Assembly (NCBI RefSeq): GCF_016651105.1
Contig: NZ_JAEKEL010000001.1
Location: forward strand, 1,974,001-2,038,000
DNA from: Pseudomonas sp. TH15
GTDB taxonomy: Bacteria; Pseudomonadota; Gammaproteobacteria; Pseudomonadales; Pseudomonadaceae
Length of the DNA stretch: 64,000 bases
Direction: 5' to 3'
The notes beneath the pieces are model-generated. The model saw only the letters and a program-made list of their open reading frames with translations. It was not told where the DNA came from and did no database searches. This document shows positions 8,002 through 17,291 of the stretch, in pieces. Both the position numbers and the translations under genes were made by a program. The stretch's first letter is position 1. The number at the start of each line of letters is the position of its first letter.

Positions 8002-10527
8002 TCAGTAAACGTCGCGGCGGTAGCGGCCTTGTTCGATCAATCGATCGACTTCTTCGATCCCCAGCACTTGGTTGAGCACGTGATCCACGCCCGAAGCCAT
8101 GCCTTGCAAGCTGCCGCAGATGTAGATCACGGCGCCGTCGGCCAGCCATTTTTTCAGCTCGGCGGCGGATTCGCGCAGGCGATCCTGGACGTAGATTTTC
8201 TCGGCCTGATCCCGTGAAAACACTAGGTCCAGCCGCTCCAGGTCACCTTCAATCAGCCAACCTTCCAGCTCATCGCGACACAGGAAGTCGTGCTCGCGAT
8301 TGCGCTCGCCAAACAACAGCCAATGCCGTTGCTGCCCATCGGCAATCCGCGCCTTGAGCAAACTGCGCAGCCCGGCGAGGCCCGTGCCGTTGCCCAGCAG
8401 GATCATCGGCACCGGTTCGTTCGGCAGGTGGAAACCGCTGTTGCGCCGTACCCGCAAACTGATGCTGCCGCCCACTGGGGCGTGTTCGGTCAGCCAGCCG
8501 GAGCCGATGCCGAGACTGCCGTCGGGATGAAGTTCCTGACGCACGATCAGTTCCAGCACGCCGTCGGCGGCAATCGAAGCAATCGAGTATTCACGCATCG
8601 CCAACGGCACCAACGCCTGCACCAATGCCTGGGCGTGCAGACCAACCAGATGTGCCCGGTTTTCGGGCAGTTGTCGACTGGCGAGGGCTTGATCCAGCGG
8701 TTGCGAGAGGCCGTCGAGTTCTACACTGGCCCGGCCATCAATCCCCAAGCCATCGAGGAAATGCTCGATCGCCCACGTGCAATTGCGCGGCATGACTTCC
8801 ACCAGATCACCGGCCAGCCAACTGCTGGTGCTTGGGGCAATCAGACCCACCAAGTACACCGGCGAGCCGCAGCTGTCCGGGTTGAGCAGTTCGCGCCGGG
8901 CCAGCGTCCAGTTGTCGTAGCTGGGCGCTTGCCAGGTATCCACAGGCGCCTGTCCGGTCAGCAGGCCAAGTTGCTGCTGCCAGTGACGCAAGGCGTAGGG
9001 GTCGCCGCTGTCGACTTCCACCGGGGCAAACAGGGTCTTGCCGCCGTGTTCGCCGAGCCAGGTGTGCAAGCGCCGGGCGAAGCCGCAGAAGTGCTGATAC
9101 TGTCGATCACCGAGACCAAGCACCGCGTAGTTCAAACTCTCAAGGCTCAACGCCCGACCCAGCACTTTGCGCTCAAAACCACGGGCGCTGTCCGGTGCTT
9201 CGCCGTCGCCGAAAGTGCTGACCACGAACAGTGCATTGCTCGAATCACGCAGATCCTGTTCGCTGACATTCGCCAGCGGCTGCACCTTCACCGGCAAGCC
9301 TGCGGCCTGCAATTGCCCGGCAGTCTGCCAAGCCAATTGCTCGGCAAACCCGCTCTGACTGGCGAAGCCGATCAGCCAGGCAGGTGCGTCGCCGCCCGGT
9401 TGCACCAGGCCTTTGCGCGCGTCCTTGATCTGACGCTTTTTGCGTCGACGATCCAGGTACAGCAACCAGCCCGTGACGAAAAACAGCGGCATGGTCAGCG
9501 CGGTGATCGTCAGGATGATCCGCCCGACAATGCCGAAGTAACTGCCCGTGTGCAGCGCATAAATGCTGGTCAGCAATTGCGCCTTGAGGCTCTTGTCACT
9601 GTAGCGATCATGACGTTTGGTGATCCCGGTCGCCGGATCCAGGGTGATCTGGTTCAGCGCGCGGTCATGGGGCGAGGTATTCAACAGGTAGAACACCGTG
9701 GCCGGTTGGCCAGCCACCGGCGGCATGCGGATGTTGTAGGCAGACAAGTGCGGGCCGGCGGCGCTGTAGATGCTGCTCCACATCGCGGCGTAATCGGCAG
9801 TCGGCGCCGGCCCGCTCGGCGCCGGCCCGCGGTTGCGAACCCGCTCGTTTTGCGGTGCGTCGGACAGCAGTTTGGTCAGACCTTGGTTGTACCACTCGTA
9901 AGACCAGGACAACCCGGTCAGCGCGGCCAAGAGGTAAAACACCAGGCACCAGGTGCCCGCCACCGAGTGCAAGTCCCAGTTGAAGCTGCGGCCCTTTTTC
10001 TTCCAGTCCAGGGTCAGCCAGGCTCGCCAGTTCTTCCATTGGCGCGGCCAGCGCAGGTACAGGCCTGAGAGGCAGAAAAACACCAGGATCAATGTGCACG
10101 CGCCAGTGATTTGCCGCCCGGTATCGCCCATCGCAAGGAAGCGGTGCAATTGCAGCATCAGGCCGAAGAAGTCCTGGCCGGTGACGTCGCCCGTGAACTC
10201 GGCGGTGTACGGGTCGAAATAACGCATCTCGCCGCGACGCTCGCCCGGCGGCGCCGTGAAGATCACCCGCGCAGCGTTGCCGCTGTCGGTCTCGACCCAG
10301 AGCATCGAGACTTTTTTGCCGGATGCGGCTTCGATGCGCTCGACCAGTTCGGCGGGCGGGAGGACGCCGGCGACCTGTTTCTCGACCTGCAGCACAGAGG
10401 GATTCAACGCCCGCAGGATTTCATCCTGAAACGACACCGTTGCTCCGGTGATGCCCATCAAGGCCAGGATCAGCCCGGCGCTGATGCCAAAAAACCAGTG
10501 CAACTGGAACAGGGTTTTCTTCAACAC
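8002..10527 (-). CDS. piuB: PiuB: PepSY membrane domain fused to a sulfite reductase-type flavoprotein reductase
   Basis: Predicted inner-membrane reductase of ferric siderophores or ferric iron. The N-terminal ~380 residues form a PepSY-type membrane domain ([18 protein letters not shown] plus further hydrophobic helices near 185-210 and 340-365). The C-terminal half resembles the CysJ flavoprotein: an FMN-binding flavodoxin ([32 protein letters not shown]), an FAD region (REYSIASIA), and an NADPH-binding region ([37 protein letters not shown]). I place the start at GTG 10527, giving [11 protein letters not shown], which fits the family and has AAGGCGAG just upstream; an in-frame ATG at 10596 would add 23 residues without family likeness. 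It lies downstream of piuA on the same strand, as in PAO1 (PA4513-PA4514), though a terminator hairpin separates them. Confidence 0.87.
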   Translation of the reverse strand: MLKKTLFQLHWFFGISAGLILALMGITGATVSFQDEILRALNPSVLQVEKQVAGVLPPAELVERIEAASGKKVSMLWVETDSGNAARVIFTAPPGERRGEMRYFDPYTAEFTGDVTGQDFFGLMLQLHRFLAMGDTGRQITGACTLILVFFCLSGLYLRWPRQWKNWRAWLTLDWKKKGRSFNWDLHSVAGTWCLVFYLLAALTGLSWSYEWYNQGLTKLLSDAPQNERVRNRGPAPSGPAPTADYAAMWSSIYSAAGPHLSAYNIRMPPVAGQPATVFYLLNTSPHDRALNQITLDPATGITKRHDRYSDKSLKAQLLTSIYALHTGSYFGIVGRIILTITALTMPLFFVTGWLLYLDRRRKKRQIKDARKGLVQPGGDAPAWLIGFASQSGFAEQLAWQTAGQLQAAGLPVKVQPLANVSEQDLRDSSNALFVVSTFGDGEAPDSARGFERKVLGRALSLESLNYAVLGLGDRQYQHFCGFARRLHTWLGEHGGKTLFAPVEVDSGDPYALRHWQQQLGLLTGQAPVDTWQAPSYDNWTLARRELLNPDSCGSPVYLVGLIAPSTSSWLAGDLVEVMPRNCTWAIEHFLDGLGIDGRASVELDGLSQPLDQALASRQLPENRAHLVGLHAQALVQALVPLAMREYSIASIAADGVLELIVRQELHPDGSLGIGSGWLTEHAPVGGSISLRVRRNSGFHLPNEPVPMILLGNGTGLAGLRSLLKARIADGQQRHWLLFGERNREHDFLCRDELEGWLIEGDLERLDLVFSRDQAEKIYVQDRLRESAAELKKWLADGAVIYICGSLQGMASGVDHVLNQVLGIEEVDRLIEQGRYRRDVY

Positions 10528-10608
10528 GTCGCTCGCCTTGTTCGTTCGAAAGTAATCATCACGGCGCGCATTATGCCGTGGGTTGTCGAGAAACATTCTT
10601 TATTACGC

Positions 10609-10640
10609 ACAAAAGCCCCGTTCACCTGGATGAACGGGGC
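10609..10640 (-). terminator. Rho-independent terminator after piuA
   Basis: Read on the minus strand, a 10-bp GC-rich stem (GCCCCGTTCA/TGAACGGGGC) is followed by a short T-run (TTTTG). It lies between the piuA stop and piuB, so piuB may depend on read-through or its own promoter. Confidence 0.8.
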
Positions 10641-10661
10641 CGAGCCTTGCAGCGCATTCCC

Positions 10662-10752
10662 ATGTGGGAGCGGGCTTGCTCGCGAAGGCGTCGTGTCAGT
10701 CAACATCAATGTTGCCTGACACACCGCTTTCGCGAGCAAGCCCGCTCCCACA
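10662..10752. repeat. REP pair between piuA and piuB
   Basis: Inverted REP cores TGTGGGAGCGGGCTTGCTCG and its complement with a ~40-base spacer, just downstream of the piuA stop. Confidence 0.92.
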
Positions 10753-10766
10753 GGTTTCCACATCGG

Positions 10767-13082
10767 TTAGAAGTGGAAATTGGTGCTCAGCAGTGCCGTA
10801 CGCCCCGCCGCCTGGTTGGCGAAGTGGGTCGAGAAGGCTTTGTCGTAGTAGGTTTCGTTGGTCAGGTTCTGCACGTTGAGTTGCAGGTCGACGTTTTTGG
10901 TCAGGGCGTAGCTGGCCATTGCGTCGTAACGTACATACGAATCGACCATGGTGGTGTTGGCCACGCTGCCGAAGACGTCATCAACGTAGAACGCACCGCC
11001 ACCGATGGTCAGCTTCGGCGTGACCTGGTAAGTGGTCCACAGGCTGGCACTGTTTTTCGGTGTGTTCGGCAGTTCGTTACCGTCGGTGGCGCGGTTGAGC
11101 GGGCCGCCATCCACCTGCTCGCTGTCCATGTAGGCGTAACCGGCGAACACTTGCCACTTGTCAGTGATCTTGCCGCTGGCCGACAGTTCGACACCTTGCA
11201 CGCGGGTCTTGCCGGCGTTTTCGTACGACGTGGTATCGACTTGCACACGAGCGTTTTCTTTCTCGGTGCGGAAGATGTCGGCGGTCAGCGACAGACGATC
11301 ATTCAACAGATCCCACTTGGTACCGATTTCGTAGTTCTTGGTGGTTTCCGGCTCCATGTCGCTGCTCAGCAGATTGCCGCTGCGATCGGTGGCGCCGCCC
11401 AACGGGTTGCCGTCCATGCCTTCACCGAGGGTATTGCCCGGTGGCGTCGCCGAGGTGGCGTAGGAGGCATAGATGCTGCCGTTTTCTGCCGGCTTGTAGA
11501 CGATGCCGAACTGACCGGTAACGAACTCGCTGGTGTCATCGCCCTTGGCCGTGGTCGCGCCGGCAGCGGTATACGACTTGTAGTCGGTGTCGAAATGGTC
11601 GTAGCGCAGACCCATGTTCACCAGCCACTGCTCGTTCAACTCCAGGGTGTCGAACACATACAGCGCGTAGGTGTTGGCCTTGGTGTCGGTGCCGGCGTAG
11701 TTACGCGAGATCGCGCCGTTCCACGGATCGTTCGGGTTCGGGTTCGACAGCGAGGTGCAGTTGTAGCCACTCGATGCGCCGATCATCGACGGGGTGCAGT
11801 TGGTGGTCGCGGCGCTGGTGCGTGGCGTGGTGTCGGTGTTGACGTTGTACGAGGACTTCTGGCTTTCCTCCCGGGTGTATTCAACGCCAGTGGAGAAGCT
11901 GTTCTTGAAGCCGGCGACGTAGAAGTTGCCGAACAGGTCGGTCTGGTTGGTGGTGGTCTCGGTGTTGCTCACCCGAGTATTCGCACGACGCCAGACGCTG
12001 CCATTGTTGACGTTGCCCTTGCTGTCGTCCGGCTGAGTGAGGATGTAATCCTGCATGCTGGTGCCGTGACGCAGGGTGTTCTTGATCGTCAGCGAGTCGC
12101 TCAGGTCATGCTCGATGGCGAAGGTCGCGGTGTCGGTGCGGCCCTTGCGGAAGTCGCGATCCAGACCGTAGAAGTTGCTGTGGTCGCCACCCGAGTACGG
12201 TTTGTCCGGGTTGGACTTGGTGCGCGCCGCCGAGCCACCGGTTGGAATGGTGTACGGGATGCCCGAATCCGGGGTGTCGTTGCTTTCGAGATGGTAGTAA
12301 TCGAGGTTGACGCGGGTGTCGGTACCCAGGCCAAAGGCCAGGGACGGGGCGATACCCCAACGGTCGTAATCGACCTTGTCGCGACCGGCAACGTTGCTCT
12401 CGTGGCTCATCAGGTTGAGACGGCCGGCGGCGGTGTCGCTGAACTGGTAGTTGCCGTCGAGGGTGTAGCGCTGGGTCTGGTCGGAGCCCCAGGTGAACCC
12501 ACCGTCGAACGAGTTGCCCAGATGGGCTTTCTTGCTGACCAGGTTGATGCTGCCGCCGGCTGCGCCACGACCGCCGATGGCTGAGTTCGGGCCCTTGCTG
12601 ACTTCAATGTTTTCCACGGCGAAGATCTCGCGGCTCTGCGAACCGGTGTCGCGCACGCCGTCGAGGTAGGTGTCGCCCTGGGCATCGAAACCACGGATGA
12701 ATGGACGGTCGCCCTGCGGGTTGCCGCCTTCACCGGCGCCGAAAGTGATGCCTGGCACGGTACGCAGCGCGTCCTGCATGTTCAGGGCGCCGGTGTCTTT
12801 CAGAACCTGTTGCGGAATTACCGTTACCGAGCGCGGCGTGTCGACCAGCGGTGCGGTGTACTTGGGCGAGGAGGCTTTCTCGACCTGGTAGGACGTCGGG
12901 TCCTGCGTTTCGCCGGTGATGGCGGTAGCGTCCAGGGCGATGGCATTACCAGAGGCTTTGCTGTCGGTCTTTTCAGCAGCGAAAACCATGTGGCCAGCGG
13001 AGCCGGCGGTGATCGCCATGCCAATCGCAGAGGCGAGCAAGCGCGGTGAACTGACGGGTGATTGTAGTTGTTGGCGTGACAT
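10767..13082 (-). CDS. piuA: PiuA: TonB-dependent catecholate siderophore receptor
   Basis: Outer-membrane receptor of 771 residues for ferric catecholate-type siderophores (PiuA/Fiu type; in PAO1 this receptor is also a route for siderophore-conjugated antibiotics). A signal sequence precedes AGHMVFAAEK. A TonB-dependent plug domain follows (TPRSVTVIPQQVLKDTGA; GRGAAGGSINLVSKKAHLG), then a beta-barrel ending in the outer-membrane signature LLSTNFHF with terminal Phe. I choose ATG 13082 (MSRQQLQSP), preceded by GGGGAGGGG; upstream in-frame codons would run into the promoter. A Fur-box-like promoter lies upstream, and the gene is divergent from piuC. Confidence 0.93.
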   Translation of the reverse strand: MSRQQLQSPVSSPRLLASAIGMAITAGSAGHMVFAAEKTDSKASGNAIALDATAITGETQDPTSYQVEKASSPKYTAPLVDTPRSVTVIPQQVLKDTGALNMQDALRTVPGITFGAGEGGNPQGDRPFIRGFDAQGDTYLDGVRDTGSQSREIFAVENIEVSKGPNSAIGGRGAAGGSINLVSKKAHLGNSFDGGFTWGSDQTQRYTLDGNYQFSDTAAGRLNLMSHESNVAGRDKVDYDRWGIAPSLAFGLGTDTRVNLDYYHLESNDTPDSGIPYTIPTGGSAARTKSNPDKPYSGGDHSNFYGLDRDFRKGRTDTATFAIEHDLSDSLTIKNTLRHGTSMQDYILTQPDDSKGNVNNGSVWRRANTRVSNTETTTNQTDLFGNFYVAGFKNSFSTGVEYTREESQKSSYNVNTDTTPRTSAATTNCTPSMIGASSGYNCTSLSNPNPNDPWNGAISRNYAGTDTKANTYALYVFDTLELNEQWLVNMGLRYDHFDTDYKSYTAAGATTAKGDDTSEFVTGQFGIVYKPAENGSIYASYATSATPPGNTLGEGMDGNPLGGATDRSGNLLSSDMEPETTKNYEIGTKWDLLNDRLSLTADIFRTEKENARVQVDTTSYENAGKTRVQGVELSASGKITDKWQVFAGYAYMDSEQVDGGPLNRATDGNELPNTPKNSASLWTTYQVTPKLTIGGGAFYVDDVFGSVANTTMVDSYVRYDAMASYALTKNVDLQLNVQNLTNETYYDKAFSTHFANQAAGRTALLSTNFHF

Positions 13083-13116
13083 TTGAATTCCCCTCCCCAA
13101 GGATTTGAGGCCGCGG

Positions 13117-13145
13117 AATATAGGGTAAACAAGTATCTGTATCAA
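13117..13145 (-). promoter_or_regulatory. piuA promoter overlapped by a Fur-box-like sequence
   Basis: On the minus strand, TTGATA (-35) and TATATT (-10) are spaced by 17 bases, each 5/6 to consensus. Inside this, positions 13143-13125 read GATACAGATACTTGTTTAC, which matches the 19-bp Fur consensus at 12 positions by my count. Overlap of a Fur site with the promoter is the expected layout for iron repression. Confidence 0.6.
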
Positions 13146-13229
13146 TTGCGAAACGTTGCTATTCGTGACGAATTTACATTCTTTACAATTTGACCTTACG
13201 GTTTTTGGTGTCTCGTTCGTCTATGGGGT

Positions 13230-13259
13230 TTTACACGGGCAATAAGAATCAATACCATT
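13230..13259 (+). promoter_or_regulatory. Possible piuC promoter with a weak Fur-like sequence
   Basis: TTTACA and TACCAT are 17 bases apart. The stretch at 13241-13259 (AATAAGAATCAATACCATT) matches the Fur consensus at only about 10 of 19 positions, so Fur control here is suggested mainly by context. Confidence 0.35.
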
Positions 13260-13289
13260 GGCGCCCCTCTGTTTTCAGGTGTCGTCCCC

Positions 13290-13970
13290 ATGTTGCTGCA
13301 CATTCCCGGCGTGTTCGCGAAAGAAGAAGTGCAGCGCATCCGTGAGGCGCTGGAACAGGCCGATTGGGCCGACGGCAAAATCACCGCCGGCTTTCAGTCG
13401 GCCAAGGCCAAGCACAACCTGCAACTGCCGGAAGGTCATCCGCTGGCCAAGGAAATCGGTGCGGCGATGCTTGAGCGGTTGTGGAAAAATCCACAGTTCA
13501 TGTCAGCGGCGTTACCGAGCAAAGTCTTCCCACCGTTGCTGAACTGTTACACGGCGGGCGGCAGTTTCGACTTCCACATCGACAACGCCGTGCGTCAGCC
13601 CAAGGGCAGCATCGAGCGCGTGCGCACCGACCTGTCGGCGACGCTGTTCTTCAGCGAACCGGACGACTACGACGGCGGTGAACTTGAAATCCAGGACACC
13701 TTCGGCACTCAACGCGTCAAGTTGCCCGCCGGCGACATGGTCCTGTACCCCGGCAGCAGTCTGCACAAGGTCAACGCCGTCACCCGCGGTACGCGCTATG
13801 CGTCGTTTTTCTGGACCCAAAGCCTGGTCCGCGAAGACAGCCAGCGCGCGTTGCTGTTCGAGATGGACGGGGCGATCCAGCAACTGACACAGGACATGCC
13901 TGATCACCCTTCGCTGATTCGCCTCACCGGCACCTATCACAACCTGCTGCGCCGCTGGGTCGAGGTATGA
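13290..13970 (+). CDS. piuC: PiuC: Fe(II)/2-oxoglutarate-dependent PKHD-type hydroxylase
   Basis: A 226-residue cytoplasmic oxygenase of the PKHD/YbiX group, long associated with iron-regulated siderophore receptors. The iron-binding triad is visible: His and Asp in [12 protein letters not shown], and a distal His in [17 protein letters not shown], with the Arg after it expected to hold 2-oxoglutarate. ATG 13290 is preceded by AGGTG. The gene is divergent from piuA and overlaps the next gene by four bases (ATGA), so those two are co-translated. The true substrate of this family is unsettled; an effect on siderophore uptake is inferred from gene order only. Confidence 0.93.
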   Translation: MLLHIPGVFAKEEVQRIREALEQADWADGKITAGFQSAKAKHNLQLPEGHPLAKEIGAAMLERLWKNPQFMSAALPSKVFPPLLNCYTAGGSFDFHIDNAVRQPKGSIERVRTDLSATLFFSEPDDYDGGELEIQDTFGTQRVKLPAGDMVLYPGSSLHKVNAVTRGTRYASFFWTQSLVREDSQRALLFEMDGAIQQLTQDMPDHPSLIRLTGTYHNLLRRWVEV

Positions 13971-14728
13971 GTTATCAACTGCGTCGCGAGGAAGTGCTCG
14001 ACGGTGATCGGCTCAAAGCGATGCTCGAGGAAAGTCCGGCACGGGCGGCGCAAGCGATTTTGATCGCGGCTGGCGAAGGTGTTCTCGATGCTCAGGCCTT
14101 GCTGGGGCAGATTCTGCTGGACGGGCTGGGCATTGAGCAGGATCAGCCGCTGGCGGTGCGCTGGTTCGGGATCGCCGCCAAGGGCGGGCATTTGATGGCG
14201 TGCAACATGCTCGGTCGTTGTCATGAGCATGGCTGGGGATGTACCGCTGATGCTGCGATTGCTGCGCGGCATTACCGAATCGCCGCCGAGGCGGGTCTGG
14301 ACTGGGCGATGTACAACCTTGCCAATCTGTTGGCGACCGGGCGCGGTGTGACGGTTGATCAGCCGCAAGCATTGGCACTTTATCGTCAGGCTGCCGAGTT
14401 AGGCCACGCCAAGTCGATGAATCTGCTTGGCCGTTACCTGGAAGAGGGGCGCCATTGTTGCGCGGATCCTGACGCGGCTTTCGATTGGTATCGCCGGTCG
14501 GCGCAGGGTGGCGATTTCCGCGGTCAGTTCAGTTTTGCCAGCGTGCTGGCTGAACGCTCAAATATTCAGGAAGCGTTAGTTTGGTACCGCCAGGCGATGT
14601 CCGGAGGGCATGCGGTGTTTCTCGAAGTGGCTGCTCAGACATTGGCGAACGCTTCGCATACCGCCATTCAATCAATGGCGTTAGAGTATAAAAAACGCGC
14701 AGAACAACTGGCTGGTCAAGTGGATTAA
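13967..14728 (+). CDS. Sel1-repeat (tetratricopeptide-like) protein
   Basis: A 253-residue protein of Sel1-like repeats, with recurring units such as [39 protein letters not shown] and [19 protein letters not shown]. Each unit is about 36 residues and forms a pair of helices used for protein contacts. There is no signal peptide. Its start overlaps the piuC stop (ATGA). A Sel1/TPR gene in this position is also present after piuC in PAO1 (PA4516) as I recall, so it is a fixed member of the iron locus, but no biochemical role can be read from the sequence. Confidence 0.85.
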   Translation: MSYQLRREEVLDGDRLKAMLEESPARAAQAILIAAGEGVLDAQALLGQILLDGLGIEQDQPLAVRWFGIAAKGGHLMACNMLGRCHEHGWGCTADAAIAARHYRIAAEAGLDWAMYNLANLLATGRGVTVDQPQALALYRQAAELGHAKSMNLLGRYLEEGRHCCADPDAAFDWYRRSAQGGDFRGQFSFASVLAERSNIQEALVWYRQAMSGGHAVFLEVAAQTLANASHTAIQSMALEYKKRAEQLAGQVD

Positions 14729-14911
14729 GATGGCAATTCGCGAATTTTAATTCGTGTGTCAAGTTGTTGGTATTTTTTATAAATATATTGAAGGCCTGTG
14801 CTGCTTTTACACGTGCAGCTTTTATGTTTAAGTCAGCTCGGAAGTTTATAGCCATTGCGGCTTTTATTTCTGGTGTCTACTTAACTTAAAATATCGATTA
14901 AAGGAATGATC
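14729..14911. other. AT-rich gap upstream of the toxin-like genes
   Basis: The gap contains a strongly AT-rich patch (around 14770-14790, with TTTTTTATAAATATATT) that can supply -10-like hexamers for the gene at 14912. No operator is recognised. The composition contrasts with the GC-rich genes on the left. Confidence 0.5.
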
Positions 14912-17181
14912 ATGCCTTCTTCCAGTTTATGGGGCAGCGCCCTGAATAATGCCTCGCCTGAGCAAGTCATGCAAATGGCGATCACCGCGCCAAAGTTGCT
15001 GAGCGATGTATCCAATTCAGATGGCGATGATGTAGTACGTGACAGAGGGCTTCTCCTCACAAAAAACAGATCATTGATTTGCGTAAGTATGAAGCCGCCG
15101 GTCTGGCACTTCCCTACACCCTCAAAGATGTTCAGGATTACCTGCGTTTTGGCGCAGGTCAGGACGGTGGGCCCGGTTTGAACCCTACCGACTTTCTGAA
15201 CACATTCACCCAGACCCGCAACCACGCGAGACGCTGGTCGCCGCTGCGTCAACGCATCATGATGACCGGGCAAGGGCTGAAGAGCTTTGCCAGCAGCATG
15301 ATCAATTATGGCAGGTCGATTCAGGAAGTCTTGAACGACGATGATTCGGTCGCGTTCCTCAAGAAAAACAAAATTAAAACGCTTGCTCAGCTTAAAGCAC
15401 TCGAAATGGAATTGGGCAACAAGTTTCCGGATATTGAAATTGATCCTGATACGGTCGCGACGCTGGACTATTATCTGCAGCGGATATTTGAAAAGATCAA
15501 TCAAAACCTGAGTGATGTGCAGAGCATCAAGAATGATCTGGATACGTTTGCTTATGATCTGCGGGAGCATGTTCTACCTAACATAAAGCTAAGGGTCGGG
15601 TTGATTGACAGTAGTACGTTGGCGGTGGATATCAAAGTCTTGAAAAACGATATTGATAACCGTGCGAAAGAAATCGATATAAAGAATACTGAGTACAAGG
15701 CGGCTGTTCAGGAGGCGTTGAAGTCTGCCGCCGGGCTGAATATCGCAGGCTTGGCGATGGCTATTTACATGGGTGTAGAAGCCGAGAACATTCGGGTTGC
15801 ACGCGATGAGTTGTACGCCGAACAGGATCGAGACATTCAGACTCTGTCGAGCAAGAACCAGACGCTGGGTTCCCTTGCTCGCGTCAAACACGACCTGCAA
15901 AACCTGATGATTGTGGCGATCGATGCCGACATTGCAACGCAGAACCTGCTGCACGTCTGGAAAAGTCTGTACCTGCACATCAGCAATTCCGTTTCGGCAA
16001 TGAGTCGAATCAATGACGCGTTGAGTCTGCGGATCTTTGGTGTCGAGTTCGAAGAAGTCGTGCAGCCATGGAAAGCCATCGGCAGCGACTCGGACAAGCT
16101 GATTGAGGTCTTCAAAGAGGCTGATGAAGAGTACGAGCGTAATTATTCTTTCAGCGCGCGAACCACTCGTGTGGTCAGCTTCTTCAACGCCCCAGTGAAT
16201 TATCCACTGGTAGACACTGCCGCTCTGAATTCGACTATTGAACAGATGCGTGAGGCCCGTACTCAGGCGGAAGTCTGGAAGGTCAAACTGAGTTACCTGC
16301 CAGATCTATTCGACCGCTTCAAGCGTATCGTGAGTGGTATGGGGCAATGCCAAAGCCAATTACAGGATTCGGCACAAGTGGGTATGTATGATCTGCAAAA
16401 CACCTTGCGACGTCTCGCCCGCAACGAAAAGGACCGATTGAAAGAAACCGATCCTGAAGTCATCGGAGAAATCGACGATGAGCGCAAGGAAATTCTGACT
16501 GCGATTTCCTCTGCCATGTCCAGGCAGGCCTCCCTGTTGCGTGGCTCCTTGCGCAACATTGATGCAAAGTTTGATGTGCGTCTGACACAGGCTTACATCG
16601 CTGATTTCCAGCATGACGCGCTCCTGATCAATGCTGAAATTTCGCAACTGGAGGACAAGCTTGCAGAGCTTGCAGCAGGGCGAAAGGTCATCAATGACGG
16701 CATCAGTCTCCTGGAAAAAAGCGGCATCGAGAATCTGGGCAAAGACATTGAACTGACCATCGGCCAGATTACCGAACTCGGTCTGGCTCCGCCGGAAGTC
16801 AAGCTGGTCATGGCGGCCATTGACCAACTGAAACGAACCCTTATCGGTATAAGTGAGTCTGTGCGCTTTCTGGACATGGTTCGCGAGAATGCCAAGTTGA
16901 AACAGAAGATCGATGTTGTTCAGGCTGATATCGAGCGTGAGCGCGCAGGGATTCGTGATTCGCAGGGCAAGGTCGCTTACCTGAAGGCCATTCATGTGAT
17001 GGAAGACCAGCGCGAGAAGTTTGCCGTCAGCTTCAGTGTCGCGGTGAATGCTTTTGAGCAGTTCCGCAATGCAATCAATGTCGACCTGTACGACGACAGT
17101 GATGCACTCAGTGCAGTACTGAAACAGCACGCGCCACTGTTTAGTGCGCTCCTTTATCCGCTGTCGATGCCGCAGCGCTGA
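14912..17181 (+). CDS. Xenorhabdolysin (XaxA/XaxB)-like pore-forming toxin, apparent A-B fusion, with a -1 frameshift at codon 50
   Basis: Read with one -1 shift near 15061, this encodes about 756 residues, almost all helical. Residues ~1-410 resemble subunit A of the alpha-xenorhabdolysin/YaxAB family: RDRGLLLT then an ALPYTLKDVQDYL-like segment, long coiled helices, and a central hydrophobic hairpin KSAAGLNIAGLAMAIYMGVE (~271-290) followed by a charged helix. Residues ~420-756 (from FFNAPVNYPLVDTAALN) resemble subunit B in length and coiled-coil character. Separate A (~400) and B (~350) subunits are the family norm, so a single chain is unusual. ATG 14912 has AAGGA six bases upstream. Without the shift the product stops at 15181 (90 residues); a downstream TTG at 15079 could give a 700-residue product lacking the N-terminus. 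No signal peptide. Base composition is lower in GC than the flanks, suggesting transfer. The family call is from memory of motifs, not from alignment. Confidence 0.6.
15061..15067 (+). other. A-AAA-AAC slippery heptamer or homopolymer frameshift in the toxin gene
   Basis: In the frame of ATG 14912 the codons read ACA AAA AAC, so A-AAA-AAC is in the exact phase for tandem -1 slippage. The -1 frame then continues CAG ATC ATT GAT into the long reading frame. The same place would be in frame if the run had seven As, so a one-base deletion or a sequencing error is an equal possibility. No strong hairpin begins 5-9 bases downstream. Confidence 0.6.
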
Positions 17182-17234
17182 TGTAGTTGTCCTGGTGCCC
17201 TGCCTTGCTGCTTGAGATCAGAGTGCCGCAGGGC

Positions 17235-17260
17235 TGCCGATGGATACAGGTCCATCGGCA
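17235..17260 (+). other. Intercistronic hairpin between the toxin-like gene and the next gene
   Basis: A perfect 10-bp stem TGCCGATGGA/TCCATCGGCA with a six-base loop, not followed by a T-run. It could protect or process a shared transcript rather than end it. Confidence 0.5.
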
Positions 17261-17291
17261 CCATCAATTCGATCAGACTAAGGAGAGACTG

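Noticed and set aside
8290..10068. 592-codon open frame on the plus strand opposite piuB
   Set aside because: It is the antisense frame of a GC-rich gene with clear flavoprotein motifs; the translation has no family features.
10528..10596. ATG 10596 as the piuB start
   Set aside because: The added 23 residues are unlike the family N-terminus and the GTG at 10527 gives the expected [11 protein letters not shown].
10578..12584. 668-codon open frame on the plus strand opposite piuA
   Set aside because: Shadow of the TonB receptor gene; it also crosses a terminator and REP pair.
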